From: CADCTQ01 sp963844325
GTDB taxonomy: Bacteria > Bacteroidota > Bacteroidia > Cytophagales > 172606-1
Assembly (NCBI GenBank): GCA_963844325.1
Contig: CAWJNV010000002.1
Coordinates: 3,410,001 to 3,474,000, forward strand
DNA: 64,000 nt
Direction of reading: 5' to 3'
In this document: in pieces, positions 18,243 through 27,931 of the stretch
Layout of the letters: the number at the start of each line of letters is the position of its first letter
Numbering within the stretch: position 1 is the stretch's first letter
The notes under the pieces: generated by a model
Seen by the model: only the letters and a program-made list of their open reading frames with translations
The model's database searches: none
What the model was told of the DNA's origin: nothing
Position numbers and translations under genes: made by a program

Positions 18243-21200
18243 ATGAAAATATATACTTCCTGGATCGCAGTCCTGAGATTATTAATCTTTACGGGTTGTC
18301 TGCTCCCTTATACACTTACGGTTCGGGCACAAACCTCGCCGGCCGTTACTCCGGCCAGTACTACTATTTGTTCACCAAGCCAAGGAGTTTCCTTATCCTT
18401 CAGCGTATCGGGGGCGAGTAATGTACAGTGGTTTCGCAACGGAATCGAGATACCTGGAGCTAACGCTACTACGTACACTGCTTACGAGACTACTACCGGC
18501 TACTACTACGCGGTGTTCAATGCGGGATGTACAACTAGTACGGAACGGTGCCGGGCTACACAGTCGGCAATGATCGCCGTTGCAAACATCACTGCCAGTA
18601 TCACCCCTAGTGGCGCAACCACCTTTTGCACCGGTGGCAGCGTAACCCTCAATGCACCCGTAGTCAGCGGCTACACCTACCAGTGGTTACAAGAGTTTGA
18701 CAATAACACCAACGTCTTGATCAGCGGGGCAACCCGCAGCTCCTACGTGGCTACCACCTCGGGAGATTATAAAGTGAAGATCTCTCAAGGCAGTTGTTCA
18801 AAAACAAGTGAAGTCGTTATTGTAACGGTAGGCACGCTGCCTCAGCCCACAATCACCTTTGATCGGTCTGTCATTTGCATTGGGCAGACCGCCTCGTTAA
18901 GCACGCAGGAAGTAAGTGGATACAGCTACCAATGGGTACGCGTGAACAGTGACAACACCGAAACCGACATCAGCGGGGCAATAAGCAGTTCCTACTCAAC
19001 CAGTACCATAGGCGAATACCGAGTGCGGGTTAGCAAGGACGGATGCTCAGGTACCAGTGATGTATGCACTATATCACAGGGAGAGCCGGCCAAACCCACC
19101 ATCACCGGCGCTACCACCTTTAAGAGCAGCGGCATACTCTATGCGCCCGATGGCTTCAAGGCTTACCTCTGGTCTACGGGAGCTACTACCCGGAGCATTA
19201 CCGTTACCAGCAGTGGCAGTTATTGGGTGAAAGTGACCAATATTTTTGGGTGCCAGTCGCCGGCATCGGATGCATTGGCGGTCACTGTGCAGCATCTTTC
19301 AGTAAGCATTACCAAGAGCGGCTCGGCAGCATATGGACAGGGGGTGGGAGTCACGCTCACGGCTAATGTCTCCCCGGCGGGCACCTACCAGTACGTATGG
19401 CGAAAGGACGGAGTAGTAATAAGTGGGGAGACGGGGTCTACCTACTATGCCCTGGAGAGCGGCAGCTACACGGTCACCGCCAGCGGAAACGGCTACTCTG
19501 CAATTACTTCCGCGGCTGTATCGGTAGGGGCTAACAACTACAACTACGTAGTGACCAATACCATCCTCAAGCCTGGCGTTACCTCCCAATCCCAAATTGA
19601 TGCCCTGCCCATCGCCAACAATGGGCGCAACCAGGTAATTACCTACTTTGACGGGCTGGGACGCCCGCTGCAGGTAGTAGGCACGCAGACCAGCCCCACC
19701 AAGCGGGACGTAGTGCAGCCCGTCGAATACGACCCCTTAGGCCGGCAGCCCAAGCAGCATTTGCCCTATGCGGCTACCAGTGCCAACGACGGCCGCTATA
19801 AGCCCTCGGCACTCAGTGAACAGGTTGCCTTTTACACACACAACAATGCGGGAGCAGTCAATGACGGCAACCGGGCCACCAGTGGTGCACCCTATGCGCC
19901 TACCCGCTTTGAAGCTTCACCCTTTAACCGGGTGCTTGAGCAGGGAGCTCCCGGCACGCCCTTCCAATTGGGCGCCAATACGCAAACCTTCGTCTACAGA
20001 CCCACTGCCACGACCAGTGCACTCCGCTTCGAATTCGTGCCGAACACCGACCCGCGCAACCTGGGTCTGCTGAAGGTGGACGGAAGCTACGGAATTGGTG
20101 AACTCTTCCTCACCGACATCAAGGATGAGAACGGCAACCGGACTCTAGAGGCCAAAGACAAGGAAGGACGAGTGGTGTTCACCAAAACCCACCAGGGTAC
20201 GGCCTCCTACGGGGAAACCTATTACGTGTACGATGACTTTGGCTACCTGCGCTTCGTAGTGCCTCCGGAGGGCATGGATGAACTGGTGACAGCCATGGGT
20301 ACGGCAACCACCTACCAGCCCGCGTCCGACTTCATCAGCCGCTGGTGCTTCCGCTACCACTACGACGGCCGTGGACGTTTGGTGAAAAAGTCTACTCCCG
20401 GCGAAGGCAATACCTATCTGGTCTACAATAAGCGTGACGAGGTAATTCTGACCCAGCAGGAGTGGCAACGTGCGGCACGGGAGTGGAACTTTACCAAGTA
20501 CGACGCCCTGGGCCGGGTGGTGCTTACGGGCATTTACAAGCACAAGACAAGCCTCATTGACTATGCCATGCAAACACTGGCCGATGGGGAAAATACGCAG
20601 CACGAAAGCCGCACGAGTACCAACTACTCCGTGCAGCAGGGCTACACCATCGACAGGGCTTTTCCCCAGCTAAGCACCACGGCTAACCCCGACATGGAGT
20701 CTTTCCAGATCAACGCGGTCAATTACTACGATGACCATGACTTCAATTTCGACGGGGTATTAGGTGGAGGTTACCAAACGGCCTTCACGCCTACCACTGA
20801 GCCAGTACCTTACAATTACCTGAAGGGCCAACTCACCGGCAAGAAGGTGCGCCACCTCCCAAGTGCGGTATTTCTCGAAACCAGATACTTCTACGACGCC
20901 TACGGACGGGTAATCCAAGTCCAGTCGGAAAACCACCTGGGCACGGGCGGCGAGGGAGGAGACGACATCTCCACGATCCGCTATGACTTTGCCGGTCAGG
21001 TGCTCGAAACCAAGTATGCCCATACCAAGGACGTAAGCACCCCCACTAACCCCCAACCCGGCCTGGTTACCGTGCACAAGCGCTACGAGTACGACCACCA
21101 GGGACGGCCACTCCGGGCCTTCCAGCGCATCAACAGTGAAGAGGATGAAAAGATAGTCGAAGTAGGTAGCAACGAACTCGGACAGGTCAAGTTCAAGAAA

Positions 21201-23732
21201 CTGGGAGGACCGATCTCAAGCACCAGCTTCCTGCAAACGGTCAAGTACTTTTACAACATCCGGGGCTGGCTCACCGGCATCAACAACCCGACCGCGCTGG
21301 CGGCGGGAGAGGTGTTCGGCATGAAGCTGTTCACCTACGAAGGCACCGTGCTGACGGGCACGCCTACTGCTTCCACGCCCGTCTGGCAGTACAACGGCAA
21401 TATTGCCGGCCAGCAGTGGAAAACGCAGGGCTCGGCCGCCGTCCGGCAGTACCTCTACTTCTACGACGACCTGGACCGGCTGACGCGGGCCGACTACCAC
21501 CATAACAATGGTTTCACGGGTGAGAGCTACGCCACTCCCCAGGTGACTTACAGCAAGAACGGCAACATTTTGTCTTTGCACCAGAACGGGAAGACAGCGA
21601 CCACCAACACCTTCGGGGCCATTGACCGGCTCACTTACACCTACGACAACGCTGGCAAGAGCAACCGGCTCGTGAAAGTAGCTGACGCCACGAGCGGCAA
21701 CGCAACGCTGGCCAAGGATTTCCGCGACGGGACAAACCTGACCAACGACTACGGCTACGACGCCTCGGGCAAGCTCACCAGCGACGCCAACAAGGGCATT
21801 ACCAGCATCACTTACAACTACCTGAACCTGCCCGAACGCATCTACTTCGGTACGAGCCGGTACCTGGCCTACAGCTACTCGGCCGACGGGGCCAAGCTGC
21901 GCAAGGAAGTCTGGGAGAACGGCACGCGCACGAGCTGGACCGACTACGCAGGGGCAATGGTTTACGAAAAAGGCATCCTGCAATTCATGCCGACCGAGGA
22001 AGGCCGGGCCCTGTCCCCGCAGGCGAGCGGCGGAACTACCTGGGCCTACGAGTACCACCTCAAGGACCACCTGGGCAACCTGCGGGTAGCCTTCCGGGAG
22101 GGGGCGGCGGCCACTACCCAGCAGGTAACCTTTGAGCCGGAACTGACGGCGGAGGAGGCACAGATGGTAAGCGGGCTGAACCAGGTGCAGCAACTCGACG
22201 GGCAGGAGGCCCGCACGGGGCGAGGCGTAGGGCGGCTGAGCCGGCAGCGGGGCAACCTGCGGCAAGTGATACCGGTCCACCAGGGCGACTCGCTGAAAGT
22301 AGAGGCCTTTGCGCGGTATCACCAGCCGGAGCGTACCGGGCCGGCCGTGGAAGTGGCCCCCCAACTGGCCGGCCCTGCCCCGTCACCCGAAGGCCGGAGC
22401 CGCAACCGGGGCTTGTCGCTGGGCTTGTCGCTTCGGCCGCAGTCGGCTCAGCCTGCTTCCCGGCCGGACGCCTCGCTCTGGGTGCGCTACTACGCCTCCG
22501 ACAGTACGCTGGTCGGGCAGTACTCGGTAGGCGTGGACGAGCAGGCCGAGGAGAACTGGCAGGACTTGCAGTTGAATACGCAGGCCCCCGAGGAGGGCTA
22601 CGCCGTGGTGGAGGTAGTAGCCCCCAGCCAGGGCGAGGTGTTCGTGGACGACTTGGCAGCCACGGTAGGGCCGACACTGATCGTGCAGGAGAACCACTAC
22701 TCGCCCTGGGGCCTCAACCTGGCGGGCATCGAGAAGCAGGGCACGCCCGATCATAAGTACCAGTACATTGGAGGGGAGAAGCAGGAGGAGTTTGGTTTGC
22801 AGTGGTACGACTTGTCGGCCCGCCAGTACGACCCGCAGTTGGGGCGCTTCTTTGCCATAGACCCGCTGGCTGACTTGTATAGTGACTACTCCCCCTACCA
22901 CTACGGCTACAACAGCCCGCTGCGCTTCACAGACCCTTCGGGCATGGGTCCCGAGGACTGGTACCGGGGAGCTGATGGATCAAGGCTATGGCTGCCGGGC
23001 AGTGCCGCCACTGTTGAACATGAGGGGCAGACTTATACCAGGACGGGCACTGGCTACACGGCTGAGTACGCTACGCATTCGGTAGTTTATGACCAGAACA
23101 ACCCCATTGCCGTTATTGACAAAGGAGCCTGGCTGAGTACTGACTTCAATAGCACCCCTATTGGTTCAGGAGCCGGAAGCGCCGGTTGGGGAGCGAGCAC
23201 TGATTTGAGCAGTTCGGTGAACGTGCAGAGAGCCAGCGAGAAAGTTCTGAGTGGGCAAAGTTTGCCCCGGGCAACTGGAGCTATCGAGCAGAATAATATT
23301 GTATTTGACATTGCCCCAATGGTAGGGTCGATCAAGGTCGGTACCTTAGCTACTAAAGCTGCTATAAAAGCAGGTGTAACAGCGTTTGGTCTAGGAGGAA
23401 GGAGATTGCCACAATTGCTGCTGCAGGAAACAGATGACATAATTGGCGGGGCTTTTAAGTACAGCAATGGGGAGACAGTTGAGTTTTTGGCAAATAAATT
23501 TATTAATGGTAGTAGACTCGAGATAACAGATATGCTTTTTTACCCAAAAGGTGTAGCTGGAAACGAATTAAAGAACGCCTTCGGACCTCGTGAAATGATT
23601 CAATCTTTGAACGCACTTAAAGAGTATGCACGAGAAAAAGGTTTTAAGCAGTTGCGTATACAATATAAAAGAGCAGAACACAGTTCTTCTGCAAACCCAG
23701 GACATATATTAGATGAAATTTTCAACCTGTAA
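18243..23732 (+). CDS. DUF6443/Rhs polymorphic toxin, full-length
   Basis: A 1,829-residue protein from ATG 18243, where a signal peptide begins (MKIYTSWIAVLRLLIFTGCL). Residues ~31-430 hold four to five Ig/PKD-like repeats with paired Cys (ITPSGATTFCTGGSVTLNAP and similar). About 432-560 is a DUF6443-type domain (NNGRNQVITYFDGLGRPLQV). YD repeats follow, then the Rhs core at 1519-1574 (YDLSARQYDPQLGRFFAIDP ... NSPLRFTDPSGM). The last ~255 residues are the variable tip: linker GADGSRLWLPGS, a hydrophobic stretch, and a C-terminal domain ending NPGHILDEIFNL that I cannot classify. The small gene 11 bp downstream is the likely immunity partner. Four start-less copies of the core with other tips follow. 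Confidence 0.9.
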   Translation: MKIYTSWIAVLRLLIFTGCLLPYTLTVRAQTSPAVTPASTTICSPSQGVSLSFSVSGASNVQWFRNGIEIPGANATTYTAYETTTGYYYAVFNAGCTTSTERCRATQSAMIAVANITASITPSGATTFCTGGSVTLNAPVVSGYTYQWLQEFDNNTNVLISGATRSSYVATTSGDYKVKISQGSCSKTSEVVIVTVGTLPQPTITFDRSVICIGQTASLSTQEVSGYSYQWVRVNSDNTETDISGAISSSYSTSTIGEYRVRVSKDGCSGTSDVCTISQGEPAKPTITGATTFKSSGILYAPDGFKAYLWSTGATTRSITVTSSGSYWVKVTNIFGCQSPASDALAVTVQHLSVSITKSGSAAYGQGVGVTLTANVSPAGTYQYVWRKDGVVISGETGSTYYALESGSYTVTASGNGYSAITSAAVSVGANNYNYVVTNTILKPGVTSQSQIDALPIANNGRNQVITYFDGLGRPLQVVGTQTSPTKRDVVQPVEYDPLGRQPKQHLPYAATSANDGRYKPSALSEQVAFYTHNNAGAVNDGNRATSGAPYAPTRFEASPFNRVLEQGAPGTPFQLGANTQTFVYRPTATTSALRFEFVPNTDPRNLGLLKVDGSYGIGELFLTDIKDENGNRTLEAKDKEGRVVFTKTHQGTASYGETYYVYDDFGYLRFVVPPEGMDELVTAMGTATTYQPASDFISRWCFRYHYDGRGRLVKKSTPGEGNTYLVYNKRDEVILTQQEWQRAAREWNFTKYDALGRVVLTGIYKHKTSLIDYAMQTLADGENTQHESRTSTNYSVQQGYTIDRAFPQLSTTANPDMESFQINAVNYYDDHDFNFDGVLGGGYQTAFTPTTEPVPYNYLKGQLTGKKVRHLPSAVFLETRYFYDAYGRVIQVQSENHLGTGGEGGDDISTIRYDFAGQVLETKYAHTKDVSTPTNPQPGLVTVHKRYEYDHQGRPLRAFQRINSEEDEKIVEVGSNELGQVKFKKLGGPISSTSFLQTVKYFYNIRGWLTGINNPTALAAGEVFGMKLFTYEGTVLTGTPTASTPVWQYNGNIAGQQWKTQGSAAVRQYLYFYDDLDRLTRADYHHNNGFTGESYATPQVTYSKNGNILSLHQNGKTATTNTFGAIDRLTYTYDNAGKSNRLVKVADATSGNATLAKDFRDGTNLTNDYGYDASGKLTSDANKGITSITYNYLNLPERIYFGTSRYLAYSYSADGAKLRKEVWENGTRTSWTDYAGAMVYEKGILQFMPTEEGRALSPQASGGTTWAYEYHLKDHLGNLRVAFREGAAATTQQVTFEPELTAEEAQMVSGLNQVQQLDGQEARTGRGVGRLSRQRGNLRQVIPVHQGDSLKVEAFARYHQPERTGPAVEVAPQLAGPAPSPEGRSRNRGLSLGLSLRPQSAQPASRPDASLWVRYYASDSTLVGQYSVGVDEQAEENWQDLQLNTQAPEEGYAVVEVVAPSQGEVFVDDLAATVGPTLIVQENHYSPWGLNLAGIEKQGTPDHKYQYIGGEKQEEFGLQWYDLSARQYDPQLGRFFAIDPLADLYSDYSPYHYGYNSPLRFTDPSGMGPEDWYRGADGSRLWLPGSAATVEHEGQTYTRTGTGYTAEYATHSVVYDQNNPIAVIDKGAWLSTDFNSTPIGSGAGSAGWGASTDLSSSVNVQRASEKVLSGQSLPRATGAIEQNNIVFDIAPMVGSIKVGTLATKAAIKAGVTAFGLGGRRLPQLLLQETDDIIGGAFKYSNGETVEFLANKFINGSRLEITDMLFYPKGVAGNELKNAFGPREMIQSLNALKEYAREKGFKQLRIQYKRAEHSSSANPGHILDEIFNL

Positions 23733-23743
23733 CAGTGTAATTC

Positions 23744-24004
23744 ATGAATTATCAAGAAATATTCACTTCAGTGTATAAAGAGGGAGGGTACCAAAATTTA
23801 GAGGAGGCAATAAATAAAATGAAGGAGGCTGGAGCCTCTCAAATTGATTGTGTAAGGACTCTTGTAGTAGAATTAAAATTGCCTCTCAAAGATGCGGATA
23901 CCCTGGTCTTGCATTCTTCTGCCTGGCGTGATGAAAAAGAAATAACTGAGCGTTTTAGACATCATATTGATACTATTTTTGACAAGGTATGTAGAAAAAA
24001 ATAA
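23744..24004 (+). CDS. Candidate immunity protein for the resident Rhs tip
   Basis: An 86-residue acidic/helical soluble protein (MNYQEIFTSVYKEGGYQNLE) starting 11 bp after the Rhs stop. It has no recognised family. Size, lack of signal peptide, AT-rich composition and position directly after a polymorphic toxin tip are the usual marks of an immunity gene. The same arrangement recurs after the orphan tips at 25021, 27063 and 28492. Function is inferred from position only. Confidence 0.65.
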   Translation: MNYQEIFTSVYKEGGYQNLEEAINKMKEAGASQIDCVRTLVVELKLPLKDADTLVLHSSAWRDEKEITERFRHHIDTIFDKVCRKK

Positions 24005-24100
24005 GCAAAACTTATGCAATAATAAGTTATCCCTTCCCGAATAGCAACTGATAAGATTTGTAAGATTTGTGAGTAGTTATTCAAGTGTGATTTTCCAAAC

Positions 24101-25021
24101 GACAAGTACCAGTACATCGGTGGGGAGAAGCAGGAGGAGTTTGGTTTGCAGTGGTACGACTTGTCGGCCCGCCAGTACGACCCGCAGTTGGGGCGCTTCT
24201 TTGCCATAGACCCGCTGGCTGACTTGTATAGTGACTACTCCCCCTACCACTACGGCTACAACAGCCCGCTGCGCTTCATGGACCCTTCAGGCATGGGGCC
24301 CGAGGACTGGTACAAGGGAGCCGATGGATCAAAGCTATGGCTGCCCGGCAGTGCCAGTACTGTTGAGCATGAGGGGCAATCGTATACCAGGATCGGTACT
24401 GGCTATACGGCTGAGTACGCTACCCATTCAGTAGTCTATGAGCAGAACAATGCCGTTGCCGTTATTGACAAAGGAGCCCGGCTAGGGGTAGATGACGCTG
24501 CTTATGTTGGAAACTCGGTCATGGGTGGGCAGACTCTCGATGGAATACAGACTCCAAATGGAAACAATCTAACTATTCCCACTTTGGAAGGCTGGCAGCA
24601 TTTTATTGGGCCTAGCCTTTTAGGTCTAGCACTCCCCACTCCCAAAAGATTTATTGCCAAGGGCGCTTCTGAGAACTCTGCAGTTTTATCAGAAATTGGA
24701 TCCAAGCTCTATCCCAAAAAAATAGAAATAGGGCCAAAAACAGCAGCAAAACTAAAAGCGACCTTTCCAAAGGTAAATTGGCAGATACAACAAACGGGAC
24801 ACATAAGACGCCTCTACACTCATACCGTTAAAGACGTACCTCGATATGCTGCTACTTGGGGAAGATATTTAGGCAGAATTGGAACTAGGGTTGCAGGTGT
24901 TGTAGGATTAGCTGTAACATCATATGATATTGCTACAGAGATAGCTATTCCAATGGGTCAGGGCGTGCAAAAGTACACAGAGACCCACAGGGATGATGGA
25001 ATTATATACCATGTGAAATAG
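24101..25021 (+). CDS. Orphan Rhs C-terminal cassette 2 (no start; tip 2)
   Basis: From 24101 the DNA is nearly identical to 22757-23150 of the full Rhs gene (YQYIGGEKQEEFGLQWYDLS through the NSPLRF core) and carries the same linker type (GADGSKLWLPGSAS ... AEYATHSVVYEQNN). It then diverges to an unrelated tip: VNWQIQQTGHIRRLYTHTVK, followed by a hydrophobic helix RVAGVVGLAVTSYDIATEI. The homology starts abruptly without a start codon; the longest frame from a TTG (24146) is inside the core. It is a displaced toxin tip that could be expressed only after recombination into the full gene. The tip family is not recognised. Confidence 0.78.
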   Translation, partial: DKYQYIGGEKQEEFGLQWYDLSARQYDPQLGRFFAIDPLADLYSDYSPYHYGYNSPLRFMDPSGMGPEDWYKGADGSKLWLPGSASTVEHEGQSYTRIGTGYTAEYATHSVVYEQNNAVAVIDKGARLGVDDAAYVGNSVMGGQTLDGIQTPNGNNLTIPTLEGWQHFIGPSLLGLALPTPKRFIAKGASENSAVLSEIGSKLYPKKIEIGPKTAAKLKATFPKVNWQIQQTGHIRRLYTHTVKDVPRYAATWGRYLGRIGTRVAGVVGLAVTSYDIATEIAIPMGQGVQKYTETHRDDGIIYHVK

Positions 25022-25072
25022 CACAGAAGCTGTTAAAATTTATAAATTATAGTTTCAAAAATTAGTGAAAAT

Positions 25073-25378
25073 ATGAATAAGCTCTTGGAATCATTAATTT
25101 CTTTTGTAGGAGAAGAAATAGGGGTAGACTCTATAACCATTTCCGAAGATTCATTAATCGAAAATGATTTAGGTGTCACTGGTGGTGATGCCGTTCAACT
25201 GATCAAAGACTACAGTAGAAAATTTGGTGTGGATATACGGAATTTTGAATATTCTAAATATTTCTATCCGGAGCCTAGCATATTTGCTACTCACAAAGGG
25301 ATCAAACCTCTTACTATTGGTGATTTAGTCAAAGGAATTGAATTAGGTAAACTTGATGATAGTGTTATTAGAGGGTAA
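25073..25378 (+). CDS. Candidate immunity protein, DUF1493-like
   Basis: A 101-residue protein, MNKLLESLISFVGEEIGVDS, with the pattern EDSLIENDLGVTGGDAVQLI ... YFYPEP that resembles DUF1493 (an acyl-carrier-protein-like fold common near toxins). Position 52 bp behind orphan tip 2 makes it that tip's probable immunity. The usual Ser for phosphopantetheine attachment is not evident (a GGD sequence is at that spot), so carrier function is unlikely. Confidence 0.7.
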   Translation: MNKLLESLISFVGEEIGVDSITISEDSLIENDLGVTGGDAVQLIKDYSRKFGVDIRNFEYSKYFYPEPSIFATHKGIKPLTIGDLVKGIELGKLDDSVIRG

Positions 25379-25404
25379 ATAGAGTTCCTGGATTAAACAT
25401 CTCT

Positions 25405-27063
25405 TACCACCTCAAGGACCACCTGGGCAACCTGCGGGTCTCCTTCCGGGAGGGGGCGGCGGCCGCTATCCAGCAGGTAACCTTTGAGCCGGAACTAACG
25501 GCGGAGGAGGCACAGATGGTAAGCGGGCTGAGCCAGGTGCAGCAACTCGACGGGCAAGAGGCCCGCACGGGGCGAGGCGTAGGGCGGTTGAGCCGGCAGC
25601 GGGGCAACCTGCGGCAAGTGATACCAGTCTACCAGGGCGACTCGCTGAAGGTAGAGGCCTTTGCGCGGTATCACCAGCCGGAGCGTACCGGGCCGGCCGT
25701 GGAAGTGGCCCCCCAACTGGCCGGCCCTGCCCCGTCACCCGAAGGCCGGAGCCGCAACCGGGGCTTGTCGCTGGGCTTGTCGCTTCGGCCGCAGTCGGCT
25801 CAGCCTGCTTCCCGGCCGGACGCCTCGCTCTGGGTGCGCTACTACGCCTCCGACAGTACGCTGGTCGGGCAGTACTCGGTACCCGTAGACGAGCAGGCCG
25901 AGGAGAACTGGCAGGACTTGCAGTTGAATACGCAGGCCCCCGAGGAGGGCTACGCCGTGGTGGAGGTAGTGGCTCCCAGCCAGGGCGAGGTGTTCGTGGA
26001 CGACTTGGCAGCCACGGTAGGGCCGACACTGATCGTGCAGGAGAACCACTACTCGCCCTGGGGCCTCAACCTGGCGGGCATCGAGAAGCAGGGCACGCCC
26101 GATCATAAGTACCAGTACATCGGTGGGGAGAAGCAGGAGGAGTTTGGTTTGCAGTGGTACGACTTGTCGGCCCGCCAGTACGACCCTCAGTTGGGGCGCT
26201 TCTTTGCCATAGACCCGCTGGCTGACTTGTATAGTGACTACTCCCCCTACCACTACGGCTACAACAGCCCGCTGCGCTTCATAGACCCTTCGGGCATGGG
26301 TCCCGAGGACTGGTACAACGGCAAAGGAGGAGTGCAGTACGATCCCAACGTACACAGCCAGGCCGACCTGGACCGCATGGGTATTCAAGGCACCTACTTA
26401 GGCAGGGAGGGCTATGGCATCAACGAGCAGACAGGGCAGACGGTGCACTATCTGCCCGGTGGAGGAACTCAGGAATATACGCCCATGCTCGGGGGAGCTT
26501 CGGTAGTAGGGCAATCGGATAACAGCGGCTTGGTGGACGGGATACAGATGGCTCTGGACGGGGTAGGCATGACGGAGGTACCGGTACTCTCGCAAGGGGC
26601 CGAACTTATCAGCGCGGGCATCAGTTTAGGCAGGGGTGATTATATGGGAGCGGCCATTGGGGTAGGGGCCATGTTACCTATAGCTGGTAAGATTTTTGAA
26701 GCAGCTAAGGTGGCCAGAAGAGTTAAAAAATTAGCCAAAGCAAATGATATACTTGCTACTCAGCCGAAACTATGGGTAAAAGGAAACGGAGTGAAAAGAG
26801 GAATAACAGAATATATAGATGAAATGTCTGGCCCTTCATTTGATTACACTAAAAAAGAAAATATAGTTTCTGGCTTTATTGACAAAGGTAAATATGTTAT
26901 TACTGATGGACATCATAAAGTAAGTGCTGCACTACATATATTACAAAAGACAGGTGATAAGACTCCATTTGATAATTTGATGAAAAACGGCCTGTTCCAG
27001 CATTTGAATCCCAAAAATTATGGTTATACACCGAGATCATTGCCAACTCCTTGGATATGGTGA
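25405..27063 (+). CDS. Orphan Rhs C-terminal cassette 3 (ParB-like nuclease tip)
   Basis: Homology to the full Rhs gene begins at 25405 (YHLKDHLGNLRV) and runs through the core in frame; the first ATG is internal (25516). Linker type B follows (WYNGKGGVQYDPNVHSQADL ... HYLPGGGTQEYTPMLGGA), then a pre-toxin segment (AELISAGISLGRGDYMGAAI), then an AT-rich tip of about 120 residues. The tip has KGKYVITDGHHKVSAALHIL, which matches the ParB/sulfiredoxin-like nuclease motif (DGHHR-type) used by several polymorphic toxins. It is probably DNA- or RNA-cleaving if expressed. The cassette has no start signal of its own. Confidence 0.78.
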   Translation, partial: YHLKDHLGNLRVSFREGAAAAIQQVTFEPELTAEEAQMVSGLSQVQQLDGQEARTGRGVGRLSRQRGNLRQVIPVYQGDSLKVEAFARYHQPERTGPAVEVAPQLAGPAPSPEGRSRNRGLSLGLSLRPQSAQPASRPDASLWVRYYASDSTLVGQYSVPVDEQAEENWQDLQLNTQAPEEGYAVVEVVAPSQGEVFVDDLAATVGPTLIVQENHYSPWGLNLAGIEKQGTPDHKYQYIGGEKQEEFGLQWYDLSARQYDPQLGRFFAIDPLADLYSDYSPYHYGYNSPLRFIDPSGMGPEDWYNGKGGVQYDPNVHSQADLDRMGIQGTYLGREGYGINEQTGQTVHYLPGGGTQEYTPMLGGASVVGQSDNSGLVDGIQMALDGVGMTEVPVLSQGAELISAGISLGRGDYMGAAIGVGAMLPIAGKIFEAAKVARRVKKLAKANDILATQPKLWVKGNGVKRGITEYIDEMSGPSFDYTKKENIVSGFIDKGKYVITDGHHKVSAALHILQKTGDKTPFDNLMKNGLFQHLNPKNYGYTPRSLPTPWIW

Positions 27064-27084
27064 TTTACACAAAATAATAACATT

Positions 27085-27663
27085 ATGCCGCTCAATGAAA
27101 AAGAAAAAATATTGATTGAGACAAGAAATTGTACAATTGAATCTTATCTTATTCCTGATTTAAGATTAAAAGAAGGTCAATTGCTACGGATAAGATCTCC
27201 CTTGCCTCTAATTGAAAAGTATTTTTGTAGTCAAGATAGAGTAGAGGGATTATACTTATACTTTCAGCCTTTCTGGGTAACTGCTGCTCTGCATTTAAAT
27301 CCTTGGCATATTGCATTACTGAAAAAAGAAACAGTTTTTGATTATATGAAGCGGTTATCCGACTTGAATAATGAGCAAATAGCTAAGTTCTTGAGAGACA
27401 TCCAAGTTGATAGTGCTATCCCAAGTAAGTACATCGCCGGAGCCTCTAATAAAATGCTTATTAATGCAAAGATTGCACTCAGTAGATTTAAATTTGTTAT
27501 GTTTAATACAGCAGGAATGGATTTGTCAGGGATTGAAAAAATTCATGAACTAGTAATTTCTGAAGTTAAAGAACTGCAAAATCGGTCTGTTATTACAATT
27601 GAGAACTCAAGCAATCAACGTCATTTTAGTTTTTTTGAAATAGATCTATTTGATTTGAAATAG
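27085..27663 (+). CDS. Candidate immunity protein for the ParB-like tip
   Basis: A 192-residue AT-rich soluble protein (MPLNEKEKILIETRNCTIES) 21 bp after tip 3. I do not recognise the family. Its C-terminus (VKELQNRSVITIENSSNQRH) recurs in decayed form at 27820-27921, which shows that a second copy once existed here. Immunity to tip 3 is inferred from position. Confidence 0.65.
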   Translation: MPLNEKEKILIETRNCTIESYLIPDLRLKEGQLLRIRSPLPLIEKYFCSQDRVEGLYLYFQPFWVTAALHLNPWHIALLKKETVFDYMKRLSDLNNEQIAKFLRDIQVDSAIPSKYIAGASNKMLINAKIALSRFKFVMFNTAGMDLSGIEKIHELVISEVKELQNRSVITIENSSNQRHFSFFEIDLFDLK

Positions 27664-27819
27664 ATGAAGTTAAGTAAACTGTTATTTAAGTAAGTTGATA
27701 GGAGTGGAACCTAAGTGCAATCAAGGAAGACTTGACGGATGAGCAAATTGAAAAAGGGCTAAAGAACACCAGAAACGCTAACTATCCATTTCTGACAACC
27801 CATCAAAACCTTCTTGATT

Positions 27820-27921
27820 GTACTTAGAGAACTGCAAAATAAATCTTTCGTAGTAATTGAAAACTCAACCAGTTTACTTCAGTTTAATTATTTCGCGATA
27901 CAGTCAATTGATTTAAATTAG
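27820..27921 (+). pseudogene. Remnant of a second immunity gene
   Basis: The frame 27820-27921 reads VLRELQNKSFVVIENSTSLL and ends in ...IQSIDLN-stop, matching the last ~33 residues of the immunity protein at 27085-27663. There is no start or N-terminal part. Just upstream (27718-27826) another short open fragment (AIKEDLTDEQIEKGLKNTRN) ends in a stop. So 27664-27930 holds pieces of one or two lost immunity genes. Confidence 0.65.
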
Positions 27922-27931
27922 GATTGACACA

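Noticed and set aside
21216..22901. Long minus-strand ORFs inside the Rhs gene (also 25735-26388 and 28742-29422)
   Set aside because: Shadows of the GC-rich Rhs coding frame; they recur wherever the core is repeated.
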